DNA from: Lineus longissimus
Lineage: Eukaryota; Nemertea; Pilidiophora; Heteronemertea; Lineidae
NCBI RefSeq assembly: GCF_910592395.1
Contig: NC_088321.1
Coordinates: forward strand, 10,788,001 to 10,852,000
Length of the DNA stretch: 64,000 nucleotides
Direction of reading: 5' to 3'
Position numbers and translations under genes: made by a program. Shown piece after piece: positions 11,389 through 22,609 of the stretch. Each line of letters opens with the position of its first letter. Within the stretch, counting starts at the first letter, position 1. The notes below the pieces were generated by a model that worked only from the letters and a program-made list of their open reading frames with translations, was not told the origin of the DNA and made no database searches.

Positions 11389-12691
11389 AGATGATGAACA
11401 CTGACTGCAAAATACTGTCCCTTGTGGTTACATATCAGGTTCATCATAAGGCTGGCCCAAATTTATTGTTTGTTCCCAATAACCCGACCGACCAACCAAA
11501 ATCGTGCCAACCCAAAAGTTTTTATTGGCATTATTGTCTTTTTAATAGCATCATGGAGTTTTTTAAAAACTTTCCTTTGATTCACTGGAAATTATTATTA
11601 GAATATCATTTGCCTACCTGCCTACCTGCCTTCCTACTTACCTTGTGTGAATACCTTGGTTACTGCAATCAGACAATTAATTTGGGCCAGCCTAAGTGTG
11701 AAATGTGTTACTGCAATGTGCAGTACTAATTTATAAAATGTTATCAATTTCAAATATCATTATCAAAATGGACATTGACATTTTACACCGTTGTTGGTTT
11801 ACGATGCATGTATACTGTTATGATTGTATTATTTGAATTAATTTACTAGTATTTTACTGACTTTTATTTTAAAATTGTGCCGTCCATGTGGTGTAAGACC
11901 TGTGAATTTCATCATAATTGTAAAATGTGTACATTTGTATGTTTATTGCGTAATTTATGTTATCGTTATCAACACTCATCAACTTGTTGAGAAAATAAAT
12001 AGTTACATTGAGATACAAATGAAAGGTCTTTGTTAAGTATTCTCATGTCCTTGTCTTGCTTGTTGAGTTAGCAGACTTTTCAATGCCATCCAATTCCAGT
12101 AACATCTACTGAACTCTGTCACAACCAGTTGCGGTAGGTGGACAGTCAGGAACAGGATGGCCAGCCATCCATTCATGATTGGATCATCATCAGTCATGTT
12201 GGAAGACACCATTTTGTGGATGGTGTAGCAGTCCCAGTCGTTTTTGATACTGTGACAATCTAAGGAAGTGGGAAGGTGATGCCATCCACTGAATGGATAG
12301 CGTAGTCATCCTGAAATTTTAGGACAAGGATGGTTCAGCCGTCTCACTCTAGAATGAGAATCCTTGCACATGTTGCATATCTTCACCATCCATGTTCACA
12401 CATTCTCCAGTGTGCACTTTGACTGAACACACATTCTCCAGTGTGCACTTTGACTGAATTATCAACCACATCGACATCAGGGCCTGGGTTGCTCTAATGT
12501 TGTCACGAACTCTGGCGTTAACTTATCTTTGCGTTATCTCCTTCAGTTGAGCCCTCAGACTTAACACCAAGTTGGTGGACAAGATGGATCTTATTTTGCG
12601 AGGACAGCCAACCAGCAGGTGGATGGCATTTGAGGATAAAACAAGCAACTCAAATAATCAAGTACATGTACATGTAGTTCAATTTGATTTA
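11389..12691. other. 3' untranslated and intergenic sequence with short repeats
   Basis: 3' UTR-like AT-rich sequence runs to an AATAAA at 11994-11999. At 12150-12360 there are many CCATCC/GGATGG words, including the palindrome GGATGGCCAGCCATCC. A perfect 31-bp tandem duplication lies at 12397-12458 (CACACATTCTCCAGTGTGCA...). No gene seen. Confidence 0.45.
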
Positions 12692-14067
12692 TTACTGCCT
12701 GATGCCATACTTATTTACAACAGCAAAGTGCCCTTTTACAAACAGTCTCTTTAGGTTGTGCCTATACAGCAACACAAACTCCTCCTCATCGTCAACATGC
12801 ACATTGCAACGGCTACCACTTCGGAAGACCTTCTCCAACAGCATTCTCCTCTCAGGAGCTTGGTCGTCCTGGCATGCCCAGGCATTGAATACAGCAATAA
12901 CGGAGTTTACATCTCTGCCGAACGAAAATCGTTTAGTTGATGTCTCCCGCATTCTACCAACTATGGATCTATGGATTCGGCCAAGTTCTTCGAGAGCCAT
13001 AGGATAAGTCTGAAATGGAAACAGAACGCATATTTTTTAAATGAAAAGGTGAAGGCCGGTGAAATTGAAACTGAACAGAATGCAAAAATTGAAAAAAGGG
13101 CGGTGTAGAAGTAAAATGTCCTAGGATTCTATTATGCACTTCGATCTCTGAGCTGTTGTCAGTCATTACCTCTTATAGAACCAGGCCTTGAGCACAATAC
13201 AATAGGGTCGGACCCTACTTCCAGGGGGACATTTTCACTTCTGCACCAGGTTAATCAAATCGGGGCTAGTAAGAACTCCCTGCTCTAAGGCTCTATGGCT
13301 CTTGCTTGTATAAATAACCTTGACAAAGTTATTTACTCCAAGGCCCATGTTACTGTGGAATCATGCAATTTGGCGCCACTTTTCAAGTGACATCTAGTAG
13401 TGACATCATGGCAGTCAAGTTTCTGCATGAGTTTCTGTCACCGTTGGCCATTGCTCCAGATCGAATATACTGGTATACTGTTTTACATTTTATTATTCTT
13501 CTATTGTCGTTACTTTGTAGCCCGTATGGGCATTTTATAGTAAATAGCGTAAATTGAATTGAATTGGCAACACGCTAATGAGATGCGCCAAATCACGTCA
13601 CAATGATCAACTCATGACGTCACAATCAGGTATCCAATATCGGCATGGTGATAAGAGTGGCATGTCATTCAACGACCACGTGATCATAGCCGAGGGGCGG
13701 CGTTATTTCGGAATTCTTTACCTGGAAGTTGGCCCGAGGCCCGCCGTTATTTCGGGTCGGTTATAAAAGAGGCCCTAAGACCTAGGTCCTACAGCCTCCA
13801 ATGCCTAATTAACTCACTAAACCTACCTTAGCAACATCATATTTGTGCCCTGCTCGTGCTGGATTCTCATACTTTTCAAACACATTTTTCATGGCGCTAC
13901 CAGAATCTTCACAGAAGTTCACAAATCTAGCTCTAAGAGCAGCATCACGGCCCAATTCCTTGCTGAAATCCTTCCTGAACTCTTTATATGCCACATTATA
14001 TCTGCGCTTCAAAGAGTTCATATTTAAATTGCTGTTAATGGGCAACATCTTTGGAGAGGTAACGAGA
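12692..14067 (-). CDS. Last two exons of an unrecognised host gene
   Basis: Minus-strand exons 14067-13827 and 13009-12692 are joined by canonical sites (donor GTAGGT, acceptor TTTCAG) in phase 0. From the first Met (14048) the product is 179 aa, and the frame is open a little further upstream, so another 5' exon is possible. The protein is charged and helical (YKEFRKDFSKELGRDAALRARF; EELGRIHRSIVGRMRETSTKRFSF) and ends VVNKYGIRQ. The stop TAA overlaps an AATAAA on the minus strand (TAATAAATC), a compact 3' end. There are no transposase, nuclease or zinc motifs, and both exons are intact, so this looks like an ordinary host gene rather than a transposon. Function unknown to me. Confidence 0.55.
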
Positions 14068-14261
14068 CTACACCACAGGAGATCAAATTCAAATTGAGAA
14101 GACAAATGCAGGGGGTTAATCAAAGGAGCCATAGGCCCCACCAAATGAATGATTTCTATTCTGTTCTCTATTTTTATTATTTTCTTCTCATAGGATATGC
14201 ATTGATGACAGAATAAAGTTCTATCGCGTATATAAAAGCCCAAACAAAAAGCTATGCAAAA

Positions 14262-14304
14262 ATGCAGGCTGCCATGGTCAGAATCTGACCATGGCAGCCT
14301 GCAT
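14262..14304. repeat. Near-perfect 43-bp palindrome (21-bp arms, 1-nt centre)
   Basis: ATGCAGGCTGCCATGGTCAG is followed by its exact reverse complement around a single central A at 14283. It lies about 30 bp downstream of a TATATAAAAG word (14229-14238). It could extrude as a cruciform or be a foldback remnant. Confidence 0.85.
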
Positions 14305-14858
14305 GGTACAGGGCATCTACGCATTCATACAAAGTACTGTGTACATTTGTACACAAAGCACTGGATCTCCATATCCAGATATCGTAGCTTAACAATAAAA
14401 AAGTAGCAATTTGCGTAACGTCATGCTCTTGCATGATCGGAAAAATCCGTCGCGTCATCATCGCACTCTTCAATAGCAGCGTCGTGCAGAACGACGTGAG
14501 AACGTCATGACGCGCCTACAGCGCTGGAGAGTTGCTGACGTTTGAAGCTGCCTGGCGCTGACGTCAGGAACGGGAAAATACGAAACTATTTCAATTGTGC
14601 AGTTCAGAGCATTTTGGCAGCACAGTGTTTCCATATGTTTGATAGCTTACACAAGAGATTACCGTTATGTAACGACTCCAGCCAAATAAGTTTGGTATCT
14701 AGCGAGGGTTGCCAAGGAGGCAGGTTGTGGCCTCAATTTGAGTATGCTTATCTGATTGGTTCTGGACACCAAGGGGGTTGACCTTGGGGGTTTTAGGTAT
14801 GTTCTAGGTGGTCTCTTATTGGTCAAAAGTGTTCATCAGAATATTCATCGGGGTGCGC

Positions 14859-14865
14859 TATATAA
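14859..14865 (+). promoter_or_regulatory. TATA-box-like site upstream of a spliced leader-like exon
   Basis: TATATAA lies 24 bp before the first copy of the duplicated segment that ends in a splice donor (CAG/GTAAGT at 14960). The spacing fits a core promoter driving the downstream zinc-binding gene at 15506. Not tested. Confidence 0.4.
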
Positions 14866-14888
14866 CCCAGGGCCCCAGCGGAAAAAGC

Positions 14889-15274
14889 CACTTCTGGAAC
14901 ACTGAGACAATAAAAGACATCTAAACAACATATATCATCTCTTCATTTTGAACCTTTCAGGTAAGTGTAAACCTTTGTAAATTCACCTTTATATTCAATA
15001 TCATCAAGTCACCTTTATATCCAATATCACTTAGTACTTGTAAGTAACTGAAGGAACGTCTCTCTTCAAGTTAGGTTAAATGTCTGGTAACCTGGCTTGA
15101 TCAGATTTAGTCATTCATCTTTAATCTTAATGCTTTAGCGAGGTTGTATCTTGTGCCTGTGTGTCAAAATCATTGACTTCTTGTAACCTGTTTATCAGCT
15201 TTGACTTCTGGAACACTGAGACAATAAAAGACATCTAAACAACACATATCATCTCTTCATTTTGAACCTTTCAG
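14889..15274 (+). repeat. 72-bp direct repeat, 314 bp apart, one copy ending in a donor and the other in an acceptor-like site
   Basis: Copies at 14889-14960 and 15203-15274 are identical except for one or two bases (CTTCTGGAACACTGAGACAA...TTTGAACCTTTCAG). The first CAG is followed by GTAAGTG (donor). The second is followed by TTAGTCCCC, so its TTTCAG can serve as an acceptor. Both copies include an AATAAA word. The structure resembles a duplicated LTR R-U5 or a duplicated first exon. Confidence 0.75.
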
Positions 15275-15505
15275 TTAGTCCCCACCCCTCCCACATAAAA
15301 GTGACCCTACTCTCAGCCGTGATACTAGTCCACCTGCAAGTGAAAATGTTCATGAAAGCAACATTGACGAGTCATTGCAGAAAGAAGATGATCGTTCATC
15401 TGAACCTATGCAGGAGGTATGTATATATATCATAATACCATAATATCATAATACATCACAATAGTTTTACTATTCAAAGTACACCATTGCCTTGGATTCC
15501 AAATC

Positions 15506-17050
15506 ATGCCCTGTTCTTTTCAGGGTAATGAAACCCTTGCCTCCAAGTGTTTGATCTACAATAAACTTACTGAAGATGACAACAAGTTAAAGACTTATAG
15601 TGATAAAACGGGACAATCATTAAAAACTGCGGCAGCTGTTCGAACCACCCAGGTGAGTGACATATACGAAGACGTCACCAAGATGATCATGAGTGGTGAT
15701 GTGTATGGGAAAGTGTACCATCCCTCTTGCCATCGAAGCTACACCGCAGTGAAGAGCACAAACGATGGAGCCAGCACTGAATCTCAACCCAAGAAGCCGA
15801 GGAGGGAGACAAGAACAAGCAGCACTTTGCCGGAGACAGGAGCTCGTGGCATCCTGAAAGTACAATGTATCTTATGTGGGAAGCAGAGAAAAAAGAAAAA
15901 GGGAAAGGAGGAAGGGCTGACTTTAGCGGCAACTGGTGGAGGCTATGATACACTAGTCGAACGGGCTCCAAGGTCCACAAATGAACGTTTCAAGAGTTTG
16001 ATAATGGGTGATGTTGATCTTGTTGCGAAGGAGGGTAAATATCACAAGTCATGCAGAGTTCAGTTCATGCACGAAACAGAGGTAGCTGGGCCTAGCGAAG
16101 CAACATCCCATGAATTTCACAAGAGAGCGTTTTCATCGCTCTGTCAGTTCATTGATACGGAAGTTGTCACAGGTAAAAAATCTTTGCTTGTGGCAAAATT
16201 GTTGCATAAGTATAAAGCAGATTATACCAACAACGGAGGCAATCTCCAGGACATTGAGTCATACACAAACGAGAATTTGATAAGAAAGGTTAAAGATAAG
16301 TTTGGAGACAAAGTCCGGGTTCAACTAGCTGACCAACGAAGGGGGAACTACATTTGTGCTTCGACACTCTCTGACGAAGAAGCAAGGATGCAAATATATG
16401 ATGATGCTAAGGAGCATGAAGAAAATGAAAAACTGCGATGGGCTGGCTCCCACCACCGTTCACTCATAATGCAGCTACCCTAGTCAAAGACACCTGATCC
16501 TGCCACAGTTCAGAATATAACGGAAAGCGCACCAGATATTCCGAAGCAGCTAGATGTGTTCTTCAGAAGCCTTTTAGGTGGTCAGACACCCTCATTCCAA
16601 GGTGCACAGATTGGTGCCATTGACCGAAAGGTAACATCGATGGCATCAGATGCTGTGTTCAATGTAACACGCGGCTCAGTTAAACCCTGGAAACATGTTG
16701 CAATGGGACTTGGTCTGCAATCATTGACTGGATCTAAGTTAGCCCTACAAATTCTGAATAGATCCGGCCACACCATCAGCTACACTGAAGTCAAGGGATT
16801 AGAAACAGAGTTTGCCTATTCCGTGACGTCAGATGGTTGCGATACTCCTGATGGGATATGCCTTCTCCCAGATCGAGAAACAGCTTGTGTCTGGGACAAC
16901 AATGATGCTAACGTCGACACCACAGATGGAAAGCAAACGTTGCACTCAACTGTTGGGCACACCTACCAAAATATCATGGGGCATGATAGCGAACAAGGTG
17001 CCAAGGACTTTCAATTCCGTGAAGGTCGAAATTATTACAATTATAAGTAA
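15506..17050 (+). pseudogene. Transposon-like zinc-binding protein, one in-frame TAG
   Basis: Two stretches in one frame (15506-16483 and 16484-17050) are separated only by a TAG at 16481-16483. The N-terminal half has two treble-clef-like units: an imperfect CLIY...YHPSCHRSYT, then CILC...YHKSCRVQF. In the first unit the second Cys of the CxxC is Tyr. The C-terminal half has a SGSKLALQILNRSGHTISY-like region, then LETEFAY and VWDNNDAN...TLHSTVGHTYQN. I recognise this arrangement from repeated, uncharacterised genes in marine invertebrates and take it to be transposon-encoded, though no catalytic triad is proven. The sequence after YQN loses the family pattern and soon ends, so the gene is also 3' truncated. 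The duplicated promoter-like region lies just upstream. Confidence 0.5.
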
Positions 17051-17205
17051 TGATGGCAAGAAGTACACATCATAGAAAGAACAAAAGCTGTTATGATCAG
17101 TATCATTCTGCCATTGTTGAGTTTGTGGTGGTTGTTTACTAATAGTGAAGTGCGCTGTTCCAGGTTGTGTGGTGATGATGCTCATGCCGTTCATTTCTAC
17201 TTCAG

Positions 17206-17536
17206 GAAAATGTTTGTCATCAATGTAAAAGGCATGAAATTGGAACAATGGATGCGGGATGAAAGACATGTTTATGTCGGGAGGAACATTGAGAAACTAG
17301 TTCCAAACTATAACAAACCGGGGGCAGGCAGGTGGAGCAATCCATTCAAAATGGGGCCCCCCACCAGGGAAGAAGTGTGCCAAAAATTTGAAATATATGC
17401 ACGTCAAAACTTAGTTCCATTTCTACCAGAGTTAACTGGTAAAGTGCTGGGCTGTTGGTGCCACCCTCTGCCATGTCATGCTCATGTCCTCGTTAAGCTT
17501 CACATGGAATACGTTGGAGACTTTGGATCACCACGA
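17206..17536 (+). CDS. DUF4326-domain exon
   Basis: An exon with acceptor CTACTTCAG and possible donor GTAAAC encodes about 109 residues from the ATG at 17210. Motifs in order are HVYVGRN, then GRWSNPF, then R..VCQKFEIYARQ, then GKVLGCWCHPLPCHAHVL. This is the DUF4326 signature (VYIGR, W-NPF, LACWC-P--CH), a small domain of unknown function seen often in phages and bacteria. The Cys/His cluster suggests metal binding. If the GTAAAC donor joins the exon at 17649, the frame ends shortly after, at a TAG in the exon at 18051; alternatively the exon is an independent ORF. It lies between the zinc-binding gene and the Helentron, so its parent gene is unclear. Confidence 0.65.
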
Positions 17537-17676
17537 CAATGTAAACGCTCTAACCATCTTATTTTCCATTGCTTTATCTTCATACATTTTCATACAGGTG
17601 TTCATTCAACAATGCATTTAAGTACTAACATGTACTATTTTTTTACAGATTATTTTCATCAGCATCAAGTGCAATC

Positions 17677-18549
17677 ATGCCAAGGAAGAGTGTTAAACTT
17701 TCGACGACTGCAGAGTCACACAGGTATTATTCAACCTAATCCTTTTTATCTGTACACTTCTCAAAGAATTGATAACTTTATGTAAGCTAAACAATGAAGA
17801 TGAACTTGCGTACATTTTCTACATGCAGCAAATATTCACTCTGATGAAACATAAGCAGCATGAGTTTCTTACCAAAGGATTATGTTGTTGTAAATCGACT
17901 CCAGTATAACTATGTAGCTTGTATCATTGACTCCATGTTAGAATTGTCATAGCCCCTTGCTTTCTTTTATACAGTATATCTTAATGTTCTTTGTCTTCCA
18001 GGTAAGATTAATTCAATAGATTTTATACTAATTCTGATATTCTTTTCCAGCAAACCAGACGATGAAGAGGTTTTAGACTTGCCACACAAGATGGCTGAGA
18101 GGTAAGAAAATCAGAAATTCCTAAGCATCTTAACAATGTTTAAACCAGTGAAATGCATTGCAATTCATTTCATAATTTGAAGTTATGGAAAGCCATATTA
18201 TGATCATGATAACAATATTTTGATTTCTCTATAGTCATTGTGTCAAAATAGAATGGGAAGCATATTTTCTTGTTTTGCAAATCATGTGTAGCTTCATTGT
18301 TTCATGCATGTTCATTGATGACGCTTTCACGACAACAAATCAACATGGCGATTACAAATATCAAATTTCTGCTATGAAAAGGATGGTGTAACGGAATGAC
18401 ATCATTATAGCATCAATATCAACAAGGTTGACTGTGTATTCATGAGTGGTTTATAAGTTACTTTATTTTGCAGAAATGATGAACCAAAGGCAAGCAACAG
18501 CCAAGCGCCTCCTCAGCCATCAACACCGTCAAAACCTCAGACTAGGTAG
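17677..18549 (+). CDS. Small three-exon protein, acidic and proline-rich
   Basis: The exons are 17649-17723, 18051-18101 and 18474-18549, with donors GTATTA, GTAAGA and acceptors TTTTCCAG, ATTTTGCAG. From the ATG at 17677 they join into a 57-residue product: basic MPRKSVKLSTT, acidic SKPDDEEVLDL, then PPQPSTPSKPQ. The frame survives both junctions, which supports splicing. The product is low-complexity and no domain is recognised. It sits just upstream of the Helentron coding sequence and may be its first exons or the tail of the DUF4326 gene. Confidence 0.35.
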
Positions 18550-19405
18550 TTATTCAGTGTAAACATTTCTCACAATTTTGCATTCAATGATACCATCTGC
18601 AGCAAAATATTCATTATATACAATTGAAACCTTTCTTTAAATCAAAAATGGACCAATCAGCATCAACAGTAAACAGTAATAAAAGACGCCTCAAGCAAAA
18701 TTCAACAGATCCTGTTCCAAAATTACCAAGAATTGTTTCCCATGACATTGATCGATTTGACAGTGATGGTGTCATTGAGGTTCCTGAAAGAAACACTCGA
18801 AAACAATTTCTATTCATTCCCCCTAACCAAACAATGGCAACAACAATTATTAAATAAATTATTACCATTCATGATTGGTGTAAATGCAGAAATGATCAAG
18901 ACTCCATTTTATGGCAATGCGACATTGCCACCAATCGTATTGAATAATTCCACACCATGTCAAATTCGCAGGATTGTTGGGGATGGTAACTGCTTTTTCC
19001 GTTGTATTTCATATGTGGTGACAGGTTTTGAATGTTTTCATCATGTATTCCGTGATCTGGTTCCATATTTATAAAACTTCTTAACTTAAGTATAAAAACG
19101 CACTAAGTGACTTGCTAACTTAAGTGCCTCACTTAAGTTGGCATTCATAAAGCCACTAAGTGATCAGCTAAGCAAAGTACCTCGAATAACTTTAAGTGAC
19201 TTGCTTTACATTCTGCAAACGTGCCAATGTCGCATTTCATGTCGATTTTTGCGGTTTGGACATGTGCCAAACCTCATCATGGACAGGAAGACAGCGTCAT
19301 TATTGTGTAATACTTTCACAAGGCCTAGGATATAAGAAATAGGGCCTATAGAAAGTGTGTCCCATACACTGTCTGATTCATGCAGCTTGGCAGATTGCAT
19401 GAAAC

Positions 19406-20582
19406 ATGGATAAGAAAAAGAGGAAGCCAAATTTCTCTGAAGCAGAGAAGGTGCGATTAATCGAAGAATAAGAAAAGGTGATGTCCGTTATTTCCTCGAA
19501 GTTTTCACCAAATGTAACTACCAAGAAAAAGCATGATGCCTGGGTGCAAATCGCAGACGCCATGAATAGCAGGAACCCAAACGTATTGCGCACGGTCGAA
19601 GAACTACAAAAAAAATGGAAAAATATGGCGTCCGGGATGAAAGATGAATACAGGCGTACAAGAAGGAGCTTTCAAAGACAGGTACAGGATTTATTCTAAT
19701 CTAAGACATTTCATTAGTGTTGCTTCACATTCATCAACAGCTGCAGTTCCTGATGATATCACTGACACACTTGTTGGATATTTATAGGTGGCGGACCCCG
19801 ACCAGATGAACCATCAACCCTGTCCCAGAAGATCGCAGCTGTGATAGGGGAGGATGATCCGACGGTTTATGGGATTGATGGCGGATATGACAGCATCGAA
19901 CCTCGGCGGAGCAATATTTCCTTCAACTCACAACCTAGTTCAAGGTAGGCTCCCTTTATTCGCTTTAAACAGAGGTGGAGCTGCAGATTTCTGACAATTT
20001 TAACAGTTTGAAATGTTCACTGCTACATCAATTTAATTTCATAACTCTTTAGCCATTATTGGCAAATATTTCCAAATTAACATTGCTGAAAAGTCAAGGT
20101 TGGTGTTTCTTGAACCATATTTTGTGAAAAACTGTCATTGTTATTTCAGTACCATCACCGATGATGAGCAAACTCTACGTCTCAATTATACGTCCTGTAC
20201 ACAAGAGCACAGGCAAGTCTCGGCTGCCGTTGGTCCCCCAAGCAGATCACAACGAATTATGCAAAAACGTGCTCCTCCTTCAGCGTTGCCAAATCCATGT
20301 CCACCTGTGCCCGAATCGGAGAATGAAAAACAAAAAAAAGGAAAGAAGGAAGAAGATAAGAATGAATTAGTGAGCATGCAAAAGGAGCTATTCATCTTTG
20401 AGAAGGAAAGGGCTAACTTGGAGATTGAAAAACTGAAATTAGAAAAAAATAAATTAAATTTAGAAATTGATGTTTTGAAGATAAAAAAGAATAAGTTAGA
20501 AAAACAGCCGGCTGAAATTTATTCATTTTCACACAGAAATGATGGTCAATCATTTGGAAATTACGCATACACCTCTCTGTAG
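19406..20582 (+). pseudogene. Harbinger Myb/SANT-like DNA-binding protein
   Basis: The exons are 19406-19681, 19788-19944 and 20150-20582, all with GT..AG sites. The first encodes a basic start (MDKKKRKPNFSEAEK) and a Myb/SANT-like trihelix with W at KKHDAWVQIADAMN and KKWKNMASGMKDEYRR. The middle exon is the linker (PDEPSTLSQKIAAVIGED). The last is a long charged coiled coil (EKERANLEIEKLKLEKNKLN). In Harbingers this second protein helps bring the transposase to the nucleus and the ends. The TAA at 19469-19471 interrupts exon 1 where homologues would have an ordinary codon (EE-stop-EKV), so this copy is broken while the transposase is not. Confidence 0.8.
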
Positions 20583-20675
20583 AAGTGCATGTACATCTAG
20601 GCCCCTAAAGGATGTTCTGTTTGATGGTCTCTTGAAATAAATTGATCATTATAATCCCTCCTTTTTTCTTCGCTT

Positions 20676-21737
20676 TTACTCACCTAAGAAGTGTTGGTTG
20701 ACTATTTGGTTCCTCGCAGCTGCTCCGTTAAGTCGCCCAAAGGCAACAACATTTTCTACATCGTCATCATCGTCGTCAGGCTGTGGCTGTAGCTCGATTG
20801 GCTGTTCGTCAAAATCAGGGAGACCTCTGTCGATGGCAATATTATGCAACATTGCGCATGCAGAAATGATGCAGCAAGCTTTTAACGGTGTATAGCGGAG
20901 TTGTCCATGGAGGCAATGGAAACACCTTTTCCACTGGCCTATTCCCCTTTCTACCAAGCATCGAGTTCTTTTGTGGGAACGGTTGTATCGTCGCTGCTGC
21001 GAGGTGTTTGGGTTTAGGAAGGGTGTCATCAGCCATGGTCTTACTGGATACCCGCTGTCGCCTAGAAGGACTTCATTACCCTGCCAGACTTCCATCACTT
21101 CGGCTAGCCCACTTTCTCTCAAAATGATCGAATCATGGGTGCTTCCAGGCCATCTCGCTACAACGTTTATGAATCGATAATGAGCATCCATGACCACCTG
21201 TACGTTGATAGAATAATAGTTTTTCCTGTTGACGTATCTCCATTCGTGATGAGTAGGGCCAATGATCCAAACATGCGTACCATCAATCAACCCTATAATG
21301 CCAGGGAAGTTCGCTATTTCATAAAATGCTGCAGAAATACGAGGGATGTCTTGAAGCGCAGGGAATTTAATGATGTTGTGTAGCAAATGAATCAGTGCAT
21401 CCGTCACTTGCGTTATAATGCGGCTCATGCTGGGTTGGAAAATGTGTACCGTATCCCCGGTGACTTCCTGGAATGAACCCGAGGCATAAAATCTTAATGT
21501 TGCAAGCACCTTCAGGTCGGCTGGCAAAGCATGGTTTCGGTCTGTTTGTGGCTCGATATAATTCCTAACAGCATTGACCAAGTCAAGAATCGTTTGCCTA
21601 TCCAATCTGTAGCGTTGATATAATTGCAAGTCGTTGTAGATCTCAAGTGGGTGGACTCTGTCTCGAAAAATTCTCTCACGACGCATAGCACGCCTCGCAT
21701 CCAAATCCATTTGCACTGCCAACATTAACGCAGCCAT
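20676..21737 (-). CDS. Harbinger (HARBI1-like) DDE transposase
   Basis: An intact 353-residue ORF. Catalytic acids are D152 (LIDGTHV), D227 (LLGDSGYP) and E263 (LVERGIGQWK), with 35 residues between the second D and E. An N-terminal helix-turn-helix-like region (YQRYRLDRQTILDLVNAV) and the RWPGSTHDS block are also typical of the DDE_Tnp_4 family. It ends in an acidic tail (PDDDDDDVE). Length and motifs match full-length PIF/Harbinger transposases. It is the only clearly undamaged transposase in the window and faces its broken Myb partner. Confidence 0.95.
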   Translation of the reverse strand: MAALMLAVQMDLDARRAMRRERIFRDRVHPLEIYNDLQLYQRYRLDRQTILDLVNAVRNYIEPQTDRNHALPADLKVLATLRFYASGSFQEVTGDTVHIFQPSMSRIITQVTDALIHLLHNIIKFPALQDIPRISAAFYEIANFPGIIGLIDGTHVWIIGPTHHEWRYVNRKNYYSINVQVVMDAHYRFINVVARWPGSTHDSIILRESGLAEVMEVWQGNEVLLGDSGYPVRPWLMTPFLNPNTSQQRRYNRSHKRTRCLVERGIGQWKRCFHCLHGQLRYTPLKACCIISACAMLHNIAIDRGLPDFDEQPIELQPQPDDDDDDVENVVAFGRLNGAAARNQIVNQHFLGE

Positions 21738-22609
21738 CTCTCACGGTGGTTTGCCGCAAAATGAACGTTGTGTTTTGTGACTTCTCCAAACAACTTAAAG
21801 TTAAGACAGACCCAGAGGTGTCTCAAATATAAGGGTATGTTTGAGCAAGTCACTAAGGTTAAGTATCATATAGAATTTCACTTAAGTATGTTGCTTAGAT
21901 TAAGATGGCGTTTAAGTGCCTTACTTTGACTTAAGTACGTTTATGAATATGGACCCTGGTCTGTCAATGTCTTGACAAATTGCCCACATTCTTACCAGAG
22001 TGTACACCAACAGAGTATTTGGCTTCATCCAAAATGGCTGAAAATGGTAAATGGGCAACAGAAACTGAAATATTCGCAGCAGCTTACCTTTTGGGAACAG
22101 ATATTTATATTTATAGTCCTGTTCAAAATGGTTCAGATAAACATACATGGCACCATCACAAATCAGCTTGTGCTCATGAAGAGGGTTTTCCAAGTGTTTA
22201 CTTGACTAATGAAAGTGGAGTCCATTTTGAAGTTCTGTCCAATGTAACGATCCCTGCCAATTTTGTACAAGGAACAAATTGTTACGTTAAAACTGTCCAA
22301 CCGAGCATTTTAATTGATGGTCATCACATCATTCAACACAAATTCATGCCACCTGATTACAACTGGCAAAAACAGCAGTGTCACACACTTGCATTGCCTT
22401 ATACCTCAGAGGTTCATTACATGGGTCATTACACCCATTTGTCAAATTCGATAACTTCCATGGCAACTCATGCAATTACTGATAACAATGTATCATTTTG
22501 CCAAGCATTGAGTTACATAATCACTGGTTCTGTCAAACATGCTGACCAGATGCAACGTCATATCATCCAACACGAATTGAGACATGAGGTAGAATTTTCC
22601 AATCTTTAA

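Larger units (their letters stand above)
19060..21955. mobile_element. PIF/Harbinger DNA transposon, 2896 bp, TSD CTG
   Basis: The terminal inverted repeats start G(T/G)TCCATATT(T/C)ATAAA at both ends. A 3-bp CTG lies at 19057-19059 and again at 21956-21958, the CWG type of target used by Harbingers. The element holds two converging genes, a Myb/SANT-like gene on plus and a DDE transposase on minus, the standard Harbinger layout. Subterminal CTTAAGT words repeat at both ends. Deleting element plus one TSD copy (2899 bp) restores the interrupted OTU reading frame, which fixes the ends. Confidence 0.93.
18624..22609 (+). pseudogene. Helentron N-terminal part with catalytic OTU domain, split by a Harbinger element
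   Basis: Coding segments are 18624-19059 and 21956-22609. The first 55-60 codons are polar (MKPFFKSKMDQSAS). A frameshift near 18800 leads into the frame holding FYGN...PPI and the OTU catalytic block GDGNCFFRCISYVVTG (Cys codon at about 18991). Removing the Harbinger with one copy of its CTG target duplication restores the frame exactly. The domain continues through ATETEIFAAAYLLGTDIYIY to the His-containing SGVHFEVLSN. OTU domains are cysteine deubiquitinases; in Helentrons their role is unknown. A second OTU-like region begins at about 22480 and runs past the in-frame TAA at 22607. Confidence 0.8.
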
